Below are positions 9,233 through 17,540 of a stretch of DNA of 42,433 nt, piece by piece; position 1 is the stretch's first letter; every line of letters begins with the position of its first letter. The position numbers were made by a program, and so were the translations under genes. Location of the stretch: contig CALMKG010000203.1 in assembly GCA_937867175.1 (NCBI GenBank), positions 1 to 42,433 on the forward strand. Direction: 5' to 3'. Source of the DNA: an uncultured Propionibacterium sp. Lineage in GTDB: Bacteria > Actinomycetota > Actinomycetes > Propionibacteriales > Propionibacteriaceae. The notes under the pieces are model-generated. The model had not been told where the DNA came from. It ran no database searches and saw only the letters and a list, made by a program, of their open reading frames with translations.

Positions 9233-10272
9233 CCTCCGCTGCCTACCTCGACTTCACCTGACTTCAGCTTCTCTTCCATCGCTTCGACCTTCTGCTTGAT
9301 CTCATCGGAGACTTCCGGGCTGATGGTTCCTAGACCAACGGCGCCGTCTTCGATGTTGAAGAGACGGTCCTCGCCTCCCCTGAAGGTGCCGTCTTGGAGG
9401 TCCTTGATCGTGTCGAAGACTGCGACATCCGACTTCTTCATTGCGCTGGTGAGAACGTGGTCACCAAAGGAACTCTGGTCGGCGTCACTGCCGATCACGT
9501 AGACGCCGGCGTCCTTGGCCGCGTTGATGACGCCGATGCCGCAGCCTCCTGCGACCTGGAAGAGAACTGAGGCACCCTGACCGATCTGGTTTTCCGCAAG
9601 GAGTTTGCAGGGCGCAGGGTCGCCAAAGCTCTGTGAATAGCCTTGGATGACGCGAAGGTTCGGGTCCGCGGCTTTCACCCCGGCGGAGAAGCCGTCGAGC
9701 CAGTTCTCTACTGGTGGGATCGGTTCGCCGCCGATCGCGCCCAATGCCACGTCGTCGCCGAACTTGTCGACGGCGAACAAGGCTCCCAGGTAGCCGGCCA
9801 TGAAGCTCGCCTGGTCCTGTTGGAAGGGCAGTCCTGTGACGTTGTCGCCCGCCCCCTCGACGAAGTCGACTGAGACGTCGAGGATCGCGAACTTCGTGTC
9901 GGGGAACTGCTTGGACACCGTGGCCACCGCCTCGATCTCGTTGAAGCCGGAGGCGATGATGAGGTCGTAGCCTTGGCGGGCCAGCGTGGCCATGTTGGGG
10001 ATGTAGTCCGCGTTGGACTTCGATGTCAGCACCCTGGTCTCGACGCCGAGTTCGCTTTCCGCGCGCTTCATTCCGAGATCGCCGAGGTAGTTGAAAGAGT
10101 CGTCATTCAGCCCCGCTACGTCTGCCACGAAACCGACCTTGAGCGTCGGACCGTCGCTGCCTGGGGCGGCGCCGTCACCGGCTGATTCGTCACTCGAACT
10201 GCTGCAGGCCTGCATGGTCAGCAGGCTCAGCGCGATTAGCGGCACCGCGAGGCGCCCAAGAAGTCTCTTCAT
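9229..10272 (-). CDS. BMP-family substrate-binding lipoprotein of the ABC importer
   Basis: The 347-residue protein begins MKRLLGRLAV with a hydrophobic stretch and a lipobox ending at Cys23 (TMQAC), followed by a serine-rich linker, so it should be a membrane-anchored lipoprotein. The body shows the BMP/Med family signatures KVGFVADVAGLNDDSFNYL, LIIASGFNEIEAV, FAILDVSVDF and DQASFMAGYLGAL, the region that clamps ligands in PnrA/Med proteins. The start at 10272 is chosen because it gives the signal peptide and overlaps the amidohydrolase stop as ATGA; a longer open frame upstream is antisense noise. Family members bind purine nucleosides and, in some cases, other polar metabolites. It is the ligand receptor of the transporter encoded next to it. 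Confidence 0.95.
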   Translation of the reverse strand: MKRLLGRLAVPLIALSLLTMQACSSSSDESAGDGAAPGSDGPTLKVGFVADVAGLNDDSFNYLGDLGMKRAESELGVETRVLTSKSNADYIPNMATLARQGYDLIIASGFNEIEAVATVSKQFPDTKFAILDVSVDFVEGAGDNVTGLPFQQDQASFMAGYLGALFAVDKFGDDVALGAIGGEPIPPVENWLDGFSAGVKAADPNLRVIQGYSQSFGDPAPCKLLAENQIGQGASVLFQVAGGCGIGVINAAKDAGVYVIGSDADQSSFGDHVLTSAMKKSDVAVFDTIKDLQDGTFRGGEDRLFNIEDGAVGLGTISPEVSDEIKQKVEAMEEKLKSGEVEVGSGG

Positions 10273-11600
10273 TCTTTGCTCCTGATGTGGTGGTTTCCAA
10301 TGAACCCGAGAAGTTCGGTTGCTGCCTGCTGAACTTGCTCCCTGGCTTGTCCTGCATCCAGGGTCAGGACCTCTCGGTCTTTCATCAGCACACGGCCGTC
10401 GACGACGGTGTGGATGACGTCGGAGGCGTTGGACGCATAAACGATCTGAGAGACCGTGTTGTCTCCGGTGACCCCCCTGAGCCAGGGCCACAGATGCGGC
10501 GCAGCGAAGTCGATGACGGCCAGGTCGGCACGCTTTCCGACTTCCACCGAACCAATCTCTTCTTCGAGCCCGAGCGCCCGGGCTCCACCCAGGGTCGCCA
10601 TGTGCAGGGCTTCCTGCGCTGGTAGAGCCGCAGCGTCCCCGGTGGCGGACTTCTGCAACAGCGCAGCCGCGCGCATCTCCTGGATCATGTCGAGCTTGTT
10701 GTTGCTGAGCACGGAGTCTGTTCCAAGACCTAGGGGAATGTTCGATGCCGTTGCTGCGCCGACCTCGGCCACTCCCGAAGCCAGCTTCATGTTGCTGGTC
10801 GGGTTGTGCACGATTGCCGCGCCACGTCTGGCCAGCAAGTTCCGGTCCGACTCCGAAAGGACGACAGCGTGGGCTGCCACCAGACCCTCCAGGACGCCCA
10901 GTGAGTCCAACCACTCCACCGGCCCGAGTCCCTCACGTTGTTGGATCAGGTCGACCTCGAACTGGGTCTCGCACAGATGGGTCTTCACCCGTAGACCGAG
11001 CTCAGCGGCCAGCCGTGCGGCACGCCGGTACCCCTCGCCTGTCACGGTGTAGGGAGCATGCGGCCCGATCCACGTCGAGATGTGACCGGTCTCACCAGCT
11101 CGCGCCCGTAGGAAGCGCTCGGCCTCTTCCCAAGTCTCACCGCGTCCAGAGCCAAGCTCCATGACTTGGGGGCAGAGGATCGCTCGAAGCCCGGACTTTT
11201 CCACGACCTCGGCAACCGCAGTCGGGTGTCGGTACATGTCGACGAAGGTGGTGGTTCCTCCTCTGATCATTTCGAGCTGGTTCATGTGTGCTGCTGCCGT
11301 GGTGTGAGCTGGCAGCAGTCGCTGTTCCATGGGGAAGCAGAGGTTCTGCAGCCATTCGTGCAGGGGTTTGTCTTCATAGAGCCCCCTCAGAAGACAACCG
11401 TGGGTGTGTGCGTTGATGAGGCCGGGGATCACGACTGCGTCTGAGGCGTCCAGTTCGCGACGACCCATCAGCTGGAGCTCGGGTCCGATCTCGACGAACC
11501 TGCCGCCGTCGATGGCGACGTCCGCCGCCGGGTGAACCGTAAAGTCGGGATCCGAGGTCACCACGGCCCCACCGCGCACGACCAGGTCAACCTCACGCAT
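10269..11600 (-). CDS. amidohydrolase of the TRZ/ATZ-MtaD-SsnA deaminase group
   Basis: The 443-residue protein shows the metal ligands His65 and His67 in LINAHTHG, then THLCET, AHAVVL and the block LGTDSVLSNNKLDM, plus HNPTSNMKLASG. This combination characterises the chlorohydrolase/deaminase branch: AtzB/TrzA, S-adenosylhomocysteine or methylthioadenosine deaminases, 8-oxoguanine deaminase and SsnA. The likely reaction is metal-dependent hydrolytic removal of ammonia or another leaving group from an N-heterocycle or amidine. It lies directly upstream of the BMP lipoprotein (ATGA overlap) and 3 bases after the DUF1152 gene's start side, so it is co-expressed with an importer of nucleoside-like solutes. 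That supports a nucleobase-like substrate, which remains inference. Confidence 0.92.
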   Translation of the reverse strand: MREVDLVVRGGAVVTSDPDFTVHPAADVAIDGGRFVEIGPELQLMGRRELDASDAVVIPGLINAHTHGCLLRGLYEDKPLHEWLQNLCFPMEQRLLPAHTTAAAHMNQLEMIRGGTTTFVDMYRHPTAVAEVVEKSGLRAILCPQVMELGSGRGETWEEAERFLRARAGETGHISTWIGPHAPYTVTGEGYRRAARLAAELGLRVKTHLCETQFEVDLIQQREGLGPVEWLDSLGVLEGLVAAHAVVLSESDRNLLARRGAAIVHNPTSNMKLASGVAEVGAATASNIPLGLGTDSVLSNNKLDMIQEMRAAALLQKSATGDAAALPAQEALHMATLGGARALGLEEEIGSVEVGKRADLAVIDFAAPHLWPWLRGVTGDNTVSQIVYASNASDVIHTVVDGRVLMKDREVLTLDAGQAREQVQQAATELLGFIGNHHIRSKE

Positions 11601-11603
11601 GCG

Positions 11604-12608
11604 TCAGCCCACCGGTGACTGCCGACGCAGTGCCGCCTCAGCGAGCAGCCTGGTCTCCGGGACAACGCCGAGACGGTCCTCGAAGAGCTGCTCTGCTTCC
11701 CGCTGGGTTGTGGCTTCGGCGAGTTCCGCGACGATCGGGCAGAGGGCCTCGACGATGACGTCGGGGTCCAGGAACAACGTGACCGCTGCTAGTGGAGTCA
11801 CGCGCACGGGTGTGCCCCACGGACCGTTAGTCGCGACCTGAACCCAGCCGAACTCGCCTTGAGCAGCACGTGGGACCAAGACGCCCACCGGATCGGCAAA
11901 GATCTCGATCACCTGGTCCATGTGCACGACATCTTGTTGAGTCACGCCGACCGCTCCCAGGTATCCGCCTGCCTGCATCACCGTGGCTACGTTGCGTTCC
12001 AGGTCTTCCAACAAGAGCTCGCCGTCGCATCCGTACCCGCCGAGACCGAAGATCCGCGGGCAAGGGAGGCCGACGAGAGTGCCGAGTGACAGGAAGTCCG
12101 CGAACGCGGTCTTGGCGGGATTGGCCTCTCGCCCGGAAAAGAGCGTGTCGGAACCCACGTCCACGGCCACAACGAGGCCGATGCCTTCATCGCGCACGAA
12201 GGCCGCCAGATCCCGTCTCGCAGCCATGACGCCGTTGCCTAGACCAATGACGATCGCTCGCCGATTGAACAGCTTCACCGTGGCGGCCTCAGCGGTCACC
12301 CGGCCCCTCAGGGTGGTGGTCGCCGAGACCTCAGCGATGTTTGGATGCAGAACTGTTGCATCCTGTAGTTCGGCCACATCGAAGATTTCGGCGCCGAGCA
12401 GAATGGTTGCGGGGTCGGTTGGTACGTGGCCGTCATCGGTCATCCAGGCACCACTCACGCCACCCAAAATCACCTCGACTCCTAGACGTTCAAGGTGATT
12501 GGCGACCGGTAAGCCCTGGACGACGTCGCCACCTCCACCGTTGCCGTAGATGAGGACCTTGCCGGCCGCGAGGGCGAGCTCCTCGAGGCCGGGTCTCAAC
12601 TGACTCAC
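11604..12608 (-). CDS. DUF1152-type protein of unknown function
   Basis: The 334-residue protein contains a glycine-rich nucleotide-like loop, LIYGNGGGGDVVQGLPVA near residues 19-36. Further motifs are ILGGVSG, IIGLGNGVMAAR-like, VVAVDVGSDTLFSG and IFGLGGYGCDGEL. I recall this pattern from DUF1152 proteins, common in archaea and some bacteria, which have no assigned reaction. Alternating strands and glycine turns suggest a Rossmann-like fold, and the acidic VDVGSD segment could bind metal or sugar. It overlaps the KARI-like gene stop by 4 bases and sits 3 bases before the amidohydrolase gene in the transcript. Its place between a reductoisomerase-like protein and a deaminase suggests an enzymatic role in the same pathway. 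The family call is moderately secure; the function is unknown. Confidence 0.65.
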   Translation of the reverse strand: MSQLRPGLEELALAAGKVLIYGNGGGGDVVQGLPVANHLERLGVEVILGGVSGAWMTDDGHVPTDPATILLGAEIFDVAELQDATVLHPNIAEVSATTTLRGRVTAEAATVKLFNRRAIVIGLGNGVMAARRDLAAFVRDEGIGLVVAVDVGSDTLFSGREANPAKTAFADFLSLGTLVGLPCPRIFGLGGYGCDGELLLEDLERNVATVMQAGGYLGAVGVTQQDVVHMDQVIEIFADPVGVLVPRAAQGEFGWVQVATNGPWGTPVRVTPLAAVTLFLDPDVIVEALCPIVAELAEATTQREAEQLFEDRLGVVPETRLLAEAALRRQSPVG

Positions 12609-13603
12609 GCCTGGTCCTTGTCGCGCCCGGTGGCGTGGCGGATAGACGCCTCGGTCTGGAAGACGGGGTGTTGGGAGTACTTGGCCAACAAGTCGGTGAT
12701 CGGCTTGTAGTGCTCGTCCTCGACCTGGGCTAGCTCGCGGGCGAACTCACCGTTGCGAATCTCCGCAAGGATGCCGCGCAGGGTGTCTTGGGCTTCTGCA
12801 GGAACGACTCGGGGAACTCGGGAGAGCTGCCCGTAGCGGCTGGCCGGGGAATGGTAGGCCAACTGCCCCAGCACACCAATCGAGTGTGCAGCACGCTGAA
12901 CCTCGACAAGCTCACCAGAGGCAAAGAGCTCCAGGGCCACCACCTCGGGGTCGTAACCGGCTTCAACGAGCACGTCGAAGGAGTTCATCAGCGAGCCGAT
13001 CATGCCGGCGCCGCCGGTCTGTTCTCCGAAGAGATCAGTGACCGTCTCCTCCTCGAAGGTGGTCTCCCAGCAGCCCTGGCTTAGGCCTCCGATTCCATCG
13101 GCGAGTGCAACTGCAATATCCAGTGCCTGCCCGCTGCGATCGAGATGCGCCGCAACGATGGAGACGAAGCCTTCACCACTCACGTAACGCCCGCGGACAC
13201 CGTCGCCGATCATCTTTGGCGCCACCAGGATCACGTCGATGTCGGCGCGGGGTTCGATCAATCCGAAGTGGATGTCGTAGCCGTGCGCCATGCAGAAGGC
13301 TGCGCCTTCACGCAAGTTGGGCTCGATCTGGTCGCGGTATACGTCGGGCTGTACCTCGTCAGGGAGGATGCACATGACGATGTCGCCCTGCGCAACTGCT
13401 TCGCCGATGTCAAACAGCGGCATGCCGTCGGAACGGACGGCGTCGCGATATTCATCGTCGCGGTTGCCGATCACGACCGATGCTCCGGAGTCGCGAAGGT
13501 TGAGTGCCTGAGATCGGCCCTGATTGCCGTAGCCGATCACGGCAATTGTCTTGCCCTGCAGAATCGAACGATTCACATCATCGGAGGTAAATCGACGTGC
13601 CAT
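12605..13603 (-). CDS. ketol-acid reductoisomerase-like protein (probably not IlvC)
   Basis: The 332-residue protein is a clear class I ketol-acid reductoisomerase homologue. GYGNQG at residues 24-29 is the NADPH loop, HGYDIHFG matches the conserved HGFNIHFG, VAPKMIGDGVRGRY corresponds to VAPKGPGHxVR, and EETVTDLFGEQ carries the metal-ligand Asp and Glu. Two differences stand out: the canonical GPGH is replaced by MIGD, and the C-terminal SISNTAEYG block, which contacts substrate, is replaced by HSPASRYGQ. This argues for a different substrate from branched-chain amino-acid precursors. Genome context agrees: it is embedded in a catabolic operon with no ilvB, ilvN or ilvD nearby. It starts 31 bases after the aldehyde dehydrogenase stop, with a purine-rich site upstream. 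The reaction could be isomerisation or reduction of a 2-hydroxy-3-keto acid (inference). Confidence 0.88.
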   Translation of the reverse strand: MARRFTSDDVNRSILQGKTIAVIGYGNQGRSQALNLRDSGASVVIGNRDDEYRDAVRSDGMPLFDIGEAVAQGDIVMCILPDEVQPDVYRDQIEPNLREGAAFCMAHGYDIHFGLIEPRADIDVILVAPKMIGDGVRGRYVSGEGFVSIVAAHLDRSGQALDIAVALADGIGGLSQGCWETTFEEETVTDLFGEQTGGAGMIGSLMNSFDVLVEAGYDPEVVALELFASGELVEVQRAAHSIGVLGQLAYHSPASRYGQLSRVPRVVPAEAQDTLRGILAEIRNGEFARELAQVEDEHYKPITDLLAKYSQHPVFQTEASIRHATGRDKDQA

Positions 13604-13634
13604 GTGTCACAACTCTCTTTCTGAGTGGGAACGC

Positions 13635-15101
13635 TTAATGGGTTCGGGGGGCGCGCTGGAAGAAGACATTGGTGCGGCGGAGATAGCTCTCGATGCCAGA
13701 CGGGCCCAGCCCGGACTCACGCTGTCCTTCGACCGGAGCTTCTAGTACGCCAGGGCTGAACCAGCGGTTCACGTAGACCTCGCCGGCTCGCAGAGCAGCA
13801 GAGACCGCCCACGCCTGATCGAGATCACTGGTGAAGACTCCAGCGGCCAGCCCATATCTACTGTTGTTGGCGAGTGCAACTGCTTCTGCTGGTCCAGAGC
13901 AACGTTCGACGGTGATGACCGGTCCAAAGATCTCGTGTGTGAGGGCCGGGTGACTGCCTGGAACATCGATCACCACTGTCGGCGGTACAAAGCAACCCGC
14001 GGAACGCTGGTCGGAATATCTCTCGCCCCCGGCGACTACTGATGCATCCGAGTTCAGGCCATCGATCGCGGCCCATACCGAGTTCGCGTGGGGGGGTCCG
14101 ATGAGGGTTCCGACCTGGGTATCCGGCTCCGATGGATCTCCGACAACCACATCCTGTGCCGCAGCAGCCAGCCGGGATACGAACTCGTCGTGGACCCGGT
14201 CAGACACGATGACGCGCGAGGACGAGACACAGACCTGGCCAGCGTTGCCGAAGCCGCCGATAGCTGCCCACTGAACCGCAGACTCCACGTCTGCGTCGTC
14301 TAAGACGATCAGCGCGTTCTTGCCGCCCAATTCCAGTGTCACCGGCTTGATGCTGCGCGCCAGCGTTTCGAGAATCCGTCCCCCCGTGGTGGTGCCGCCT
14401 GTGAGCGACACTGCATCCACCCGGGGGTGACCAACCAAGGCCGCCCCAGTCTGACCGTCTCCGTAAAGCACGTTGATGACGCCATCGGGAAGGCCGGCCT
14501 CAACGAATAGCTCGCTGATGCGACCGAACGTGACGGACGCCAGCTCGGAAGGTTTGATGACTGCAGTGCACCCTGCGGCCAGGATCGATGCCACCCGCTG
14601 GAGGCCAGTCCAAATGCTGCCGTTCCAGGGGAGCAGTTCAGCAACCACGCCTACCGGCTGAGCAAGCTGATGGCGAATGTGGTCAGCCGCCAGGACCTCT
14701 TGGTGTCCGCCACTGAGCGCTCGGAAGGAATGCGACGCGAATTCCAGAGCGTCGATCCCAACCCTCAGATCGTTGGCGAGGGTGTACGAGACGGCCTTTC
14801 CAGCATCTCGTGCCTCGAGGTCGGCGAGCTCTTGCGCGTTCGCCTCGATGACTCCTGCAAGCCTTCTCAACAACGTAGTGCGCTCTGAGACGGAGATATC
14901 CCGCCACCTGGGCGAATCGAAGGCTTCCGCTGCAGCAGCGACCGCGGAATCAACCGCACTGTCGTTCGCATAGGGAACTCGAGCCACAACTTCCCCATCA
15001 ACGGGGCTGATTGAGTCATGGCAGCCAGCGCCGAGGTCAGTGAGGGCCTCTCCTCCCACCAAAGCCGAAATCACAGGAACTGGAATGTCTCTGTCCTCCA
15101 T
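13635..15101 (-). CDS. NAD(P)-dependent aldehyde dehydrogenase
   Basis: The 488-residue protein has full aldehyde dehydrogenase architecture. PWN (Asn160) forms the oxyanion site, KPSE near 183-186 and the glycine loop LTGGTTTG contact cofactor, Glu257 sits in TLELGGKNA, and the nucleophile Cys291 sits in GNAGQVCVSSS. HEIFGPV and the C-terminal GLGPSGIESYL-type block complete the fold. The start at 15101 is preferred because the open frame further upstream, to 15515, has no family similarity. It is the promoter-proximal gene of the operon and should oxidise an aldehyde intermediate to a carboxylate. An 8-base palindrome, TGTCGACA (15102-15109), touches the start codon and could be part of an operator, though a palindrome of this length is weak evidence. 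Confidence 0.94.
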   Translation of the reverse strand: MEDRDIPVPVISALVGGEALTDLGAGCHDSISPVDGEVVARVPYANDSAVDSAVAAAAEAFDSPRWRDISVSERTTLLRRLAGVIEANAQELADLEARDAGKAVSYTLANDLRVGIDALEFASHSFRALSGGHQEVLAADHIRHQLAQPVGVVAELLPWNGSIWTGLQRVASILAAGCTAVIKPSELASVTFGRISELFVEAGLPDGVINVLYGDGQTGAALVGHPRVDAVSLTGGTTTGGRILETLARSIKPVTLELGGKNALIVLDDADVESAVQWAAIGGFGNAGQVCVSSSRVIVSDRVHDEFVSRLAAAAQDVVVGDPSEPDTQVGTLIGPPHANSVWAAIDGLNSDASVVAGGERYSDQRSAGCFVPPTVVIDVPGSHPALTHEIFGPVITVERCSGPAEAVALANNSRYGLAAGVFTSDLDQAWAVSAALRAGEVYVNRWFSPGVLEAPVEGQRESGLGPSGIESYLRRTNVFFQRAPRTH

Positions 15102-15683
15102 TGTCGACAGTCGCCGGACGCTCGTTGACTGGCAACATAGTGCAGAGTCGGGCGGCGCGCTAGGCCTACCCCCGATCCAATCGGTTGGCCGCAGTCCCGT
15201 GCAGGCCTCGCAGCGGGTCGCCCCGCAGAATCGACGACCGCCGCGCTCCGGACCACGCGTGTCCGACCGCGGCCAGAGTGGAGCGTTGATGAAGACGCGG
15301 AGTACCCCAGTGGTACACGTGGCGGTACGGACGACTTGCATCGCACCGCATCCCCAAGGGCCTCGCGCATGCCAAGACCTTCGGTGCAACAGGAACCGTT
15401 TGCGGTACCCCGTGCGGCACCTGTCCCAAGTTCTGGCATCTGGCCTACCTCCAGGACGCGGGCCTGGCGACCTGCCTGAGCTGCGACCTAGTCCTCTCGC
15501 GCACTCCGGCGACAATCCCGACCGTCAACTCGTCGCAGGACTCAGGGCAGTCGCAGCCTCGATAGACCCGCAGAGCCATCATGCTTCGCCGAAAGTGCCG
15601 CACAGACCCGTGAATCACCTGTACCGGCGCAGGCGCGCGAGCGCGTCGGGCGAAGCCCGACACGATGGCAGTGGACTCGCTAC
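15102..15683. other. intergenic stretch, presumed promoter region of the catabolic operon
   Basis: No convincing gene is seen here. The first 60 bases upstream of the aldehyde dehydrogenase hold two small dyads on the minus strand, TGTCGACA at 15102-15109 and TTGCCAGTCAA at about 15126-15136, either of which could be a GntR-type operator; a CACTATGTT stretch just beyond might serve as a -10 region. The remainder contains open frames on both strands that look like chance GC-rich frames. It ends at the stop of a degraded IS110 transposase fragment. Confidence 0.4.
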
Positions 15684-15971
15684 TCAGCTCGCGACGTTGA
15701 GCTGCACGGTGTGTCCGAGCCGTTCGAGTTGCGCGACAAGCCGGCGGGCGTGCGCCTCGTCGATCCGACGAGCCAACCAGTCGGCACCGAGGTCCTGATA
15801 CGGCTCGTCGTTGCTCAACATGTGCCACGCCGACACCAGTATCGAGTGCGCCACCGCGACCTGCGCCCGAGACAGAGCCCCGCGGGGTGGTGGGCTTTGA
15901 GGTGGTCCTCGGTGCCCTACTCGCCGCTCTCGATGGCGGCGTGATCACCAGTATCCATGGTGGTGTTGAGG
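15684..15971 (-). pseudogene. IS110-family transposase, C-terminal fragment
   Basis: On the minus strand this encodes AQVAVAHSILVSAWHML, NDEPYQDLGADWLARR and ends LGHTVQLNVAS with a stop at 15686-15684. These are typical C-terminal sequences of IS110-type DEDD recombinases. Upstream of this block a TEDHLKAHH segment fits the same family but lies in another frame and follows an in-frame TAG, so the fragment is degenerate. It terminates exactly where the IS3-type element begins (15972). The N-terminal part of an IS110 recombinase lies on the far side of that element, in the same orientation, so the two were probably one gene. About 170 central residues are missing, so a deletion must have accompanied or followed the insertion. 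Confidence 0.75.
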
Positions 15972-16006
15972 TGTGTCTGAGTAAATGTCGGACTTCGCGG
16001 GATCAA
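15972..16006. repeat. left terminal inverted repeat of the IS3-type element
   Basis: It pairs with 17541-17578. Aligned inward, both ends share TG-GTCTGA, then TGTC, then TTCGC, then GG-A and TCA, with interspersed mismatches. The exact outer base was set by the TG...CA rule of IS3 elements. Confidence 0.75.
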
Positions 16007-16045
16007 TAGCCATCATCAGCGGTGGCGTGCTCGTGGTTGTTGTTC

Positions 16046-17149
16046 TCATTGTCCTCGACTCCGTCGGTGGTAGTCGAGGCGGTCTTGGCGTGCTCTGTCG
16101 AGCCCGTCGCGGCGGGCCCTCCTGATCGCGTCGCCGCGACCTTCGTGTTCGTCGTCGGGGGTGACGTAGCCGATCGAGGCGTGCAGCCGGACCTGGTTGT
16201 ACTGCTCGCGGACGTGGTCGAGCTCGGCTGCGAGATCGCCGGGATCGACGATCTTCTCCAAGTGCGGCCACTCGCCCTTGACGTGGCCGAACAGGGTCTC
16301 GATCCATGCCTGGTCGGTCGGGGTGTGCGGGCGCCCGAAGTGCTGAGCGATGTGCACCCCGGCAAGGAACTCCCGGGTCGAGTGCGATCGCATCTGCGGG
16401 CCGTTGTCACTGACGGCGAGCAGCAGCGGTATCTGGCCGCCGTCGATCGCAGCCTCGATCTGCTCGGGGTGCCCAGACAGCAGCGCGTCGCGCAGGATCT
16501 CGGTGTCGCGGGCATCGATTACCTCGAGCAGGCCCTCGGCTTCGAGCGCGGCGAGGAAGCAGACCTCGACCTGGGTGGAGGTCTCCTCGGCGCTGACGAC
16601 GGTGGCGACCCACTTGCGCGAGACCATGTCGAGCACCGCGACCGCGCACCGCTTCGCCCGTGTGAAGTGGGTGAAGTCGTAGGCCCAGATCCGTCGTGGT
16701 TTCCACTCCAGCCAGTCCGGCCACGGGCGCTTCTCGGCCGGCTCCCGTGGTGCCGGTCCGGTCAGGACAAGCCCGTGATCTGCGAGAACACGACGGACGG
16801 TGGACTCGCTGACATGGACCAACGACAGCCGAGAGCCGCGGTGGGCGAGCTTGCGGTGGGACCTATCGATGTCGCCCCAGGCACCGAACAGCTCGATGAT
16901 CGCCTCCCGCTCGGAGTCGAGCAGACCGTGCAACGGCGTCCCGCCCGGCGCCTGGTCGGCCAGTGCGTCGGGGCCGCCCAGAGCTTGGCGGGTGCGCCAT
17001 CTGAGTTCGCGTCGCTCGTCGAGATCGAGCAACCGACACGCCCGGCGCCGGTCCCAGCCGTGCTCGACGGCGTGGTCGACCAGCTCGAGCAGGCCGGCCT
17101 TGGTCGCCGGCTCGACTCTGGTCGGGACCGGACCGGCGCTCAGTCCCAA
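16046..17149 (-). CDS. IS3-type transposase OrfB (DDE integrase core)
   Basis: The 367-residue frame contains an HTH-like N-terminal part and an rve integrase core. The catalytic residues are visible as the Asp of AYDFTHF, the Asp of VSDNGPQM and the Glu of WIETLFGHVKGEW. The C-terminal QYNQVRLHASIGYVTPDDEH is the usual IS3-group ending. The reported start is a TTG at 17149; the frame can be read a little further upstream, and it overlaps the OrfA frame. The OrfB frame lies +1 (equivalently -2) from OrfA, whereas IS3 elements normally use a -1 shift, so either OrfB is initiated independently or an indel separates the frames. Confidence 0.85.
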   Translation of the reverse strand: MGLSAGPVPTRVEPATKAGLLELVDHAVEHGWDRRRACRLLDLDERRELRWRTRQALGGPDALADQAPGGTPLHGLLDSEREAIIELFGAWGDIDRSHRKLAHRGSRLSLVHVSESTVRRVLADHGLVLTGPAPREPAEKRPWPDWLEWKPRRIWAYDFTHFTRAKRCAVAVLDMVSRKWVATVVSAEETSTQVEVCFLAALEAEGLLEVIDARDTEILRDALLSGHPEQIEAAIDGGQIPLLLAVSDNGPQMRSHSTREFLAGVHIAQHFGRPHTPTDQAWIETLFGHVKGEWPHLEKIVDPGDLAAELDHVREQYNQVRLHASIGYVTPDDEHEGRGDAIRRARRDGLDRARQDRLDYHRRSRGQ

Positions 17150-17501
17150 CGCGCTTTCCCTCGTGCAGATGCAGCGCCACCGCCTGCTCGGTGATCGTGG
17201 CCCGTAGCCGTTCGACCTCGGCCTCCAGCTCGCTCACCCGCGCCTGCTCGGGTGTCTGGCCACGACGACCCGGCACCGACGCCGCCAGCGCGTCCAACGC
17301 TCCCTGCTTGGCCGTGCGGCACACCGTGACCACCGTCGACCGATCGACCTTGTACTTGCTCGCCGCCTCGCCCTGGGTCACCTGACCGGTCAGCACCGAG
17401 ACCCACAACTCGTACTTCTCGCTCGGCGGCAGATGCCGCTTCGGCTTCCGGCCACCGCCGCCCGTGCTGCTGCTCGTCACCTTCAGATTCGACACCTGCA
17501 C
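16863..17501 (-). CDS. IS3-type transposase OrfA (helix-turn-helix)
   Basis: The frame opens with ATG at 17501 and encodes a basic N-terminus, then an HTH_29/IS3 OrfA-like domain (SEKYELWVSVLTGQVTQGEA, KYKVDRSTVVTVCR) and a leucine-zipper-like coiled coil (ARVSELEAEVERLRATITEQ). Similarity to OrfA ends near residue 118, position about 17150. The remaining 94 residues overlap OrfB out of frame and look like arginine-rich read-through, so the natural product probably ends or changes frame near 17150. OrfA proteins bind the terminal repeats and regulate transposition. Confidence 0.75.
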   Translation of the reverse strand: MQVSNLKVTSSSTGGGGRKPKRHLPPSEKYELWVSVLTGQVTQGEAASKYKVDRSTVVTVCRTAKQGALDALAASVPGRRGQTPEQARVSELEAEVERLRATITEQAVALHLHEGKRVGTERRSGPDQSRAGDQGRPARAGRPRRRARLGPAPGVSVARSRRATRTQMAHPPSSGRPRRTGRPGAGRDAVARSARLRAGGDHRAVRCLGRHR

Positions 17502-17540
17502 CGACCTCCTGGTCGCTCAGGCACGCCGCTTCTGTGTGGA

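Noticed and set aside
10273-10914. Upstream extension of the BMP lipoprotein frame
   Set aside because: It overlaps the amidohydrolase out of frame; the internal start gives a signal peptide and an ATGA overlap.
15102-15515. Upstream extension of the aldehyde dehydrogenase frame
   Set aside because: The added residues have no similarity to the family, and the length from 15101 is normal for it.
15288-15565. Open plus-strand frame with a cysteine cluster (CGTPCGTC) resembling a small zinc protein
   Set aside because: It has no acceptable start codon after the upstream stop, no ribosome site and no recognisable family; it lies in low-constraint GC-rich DNA.
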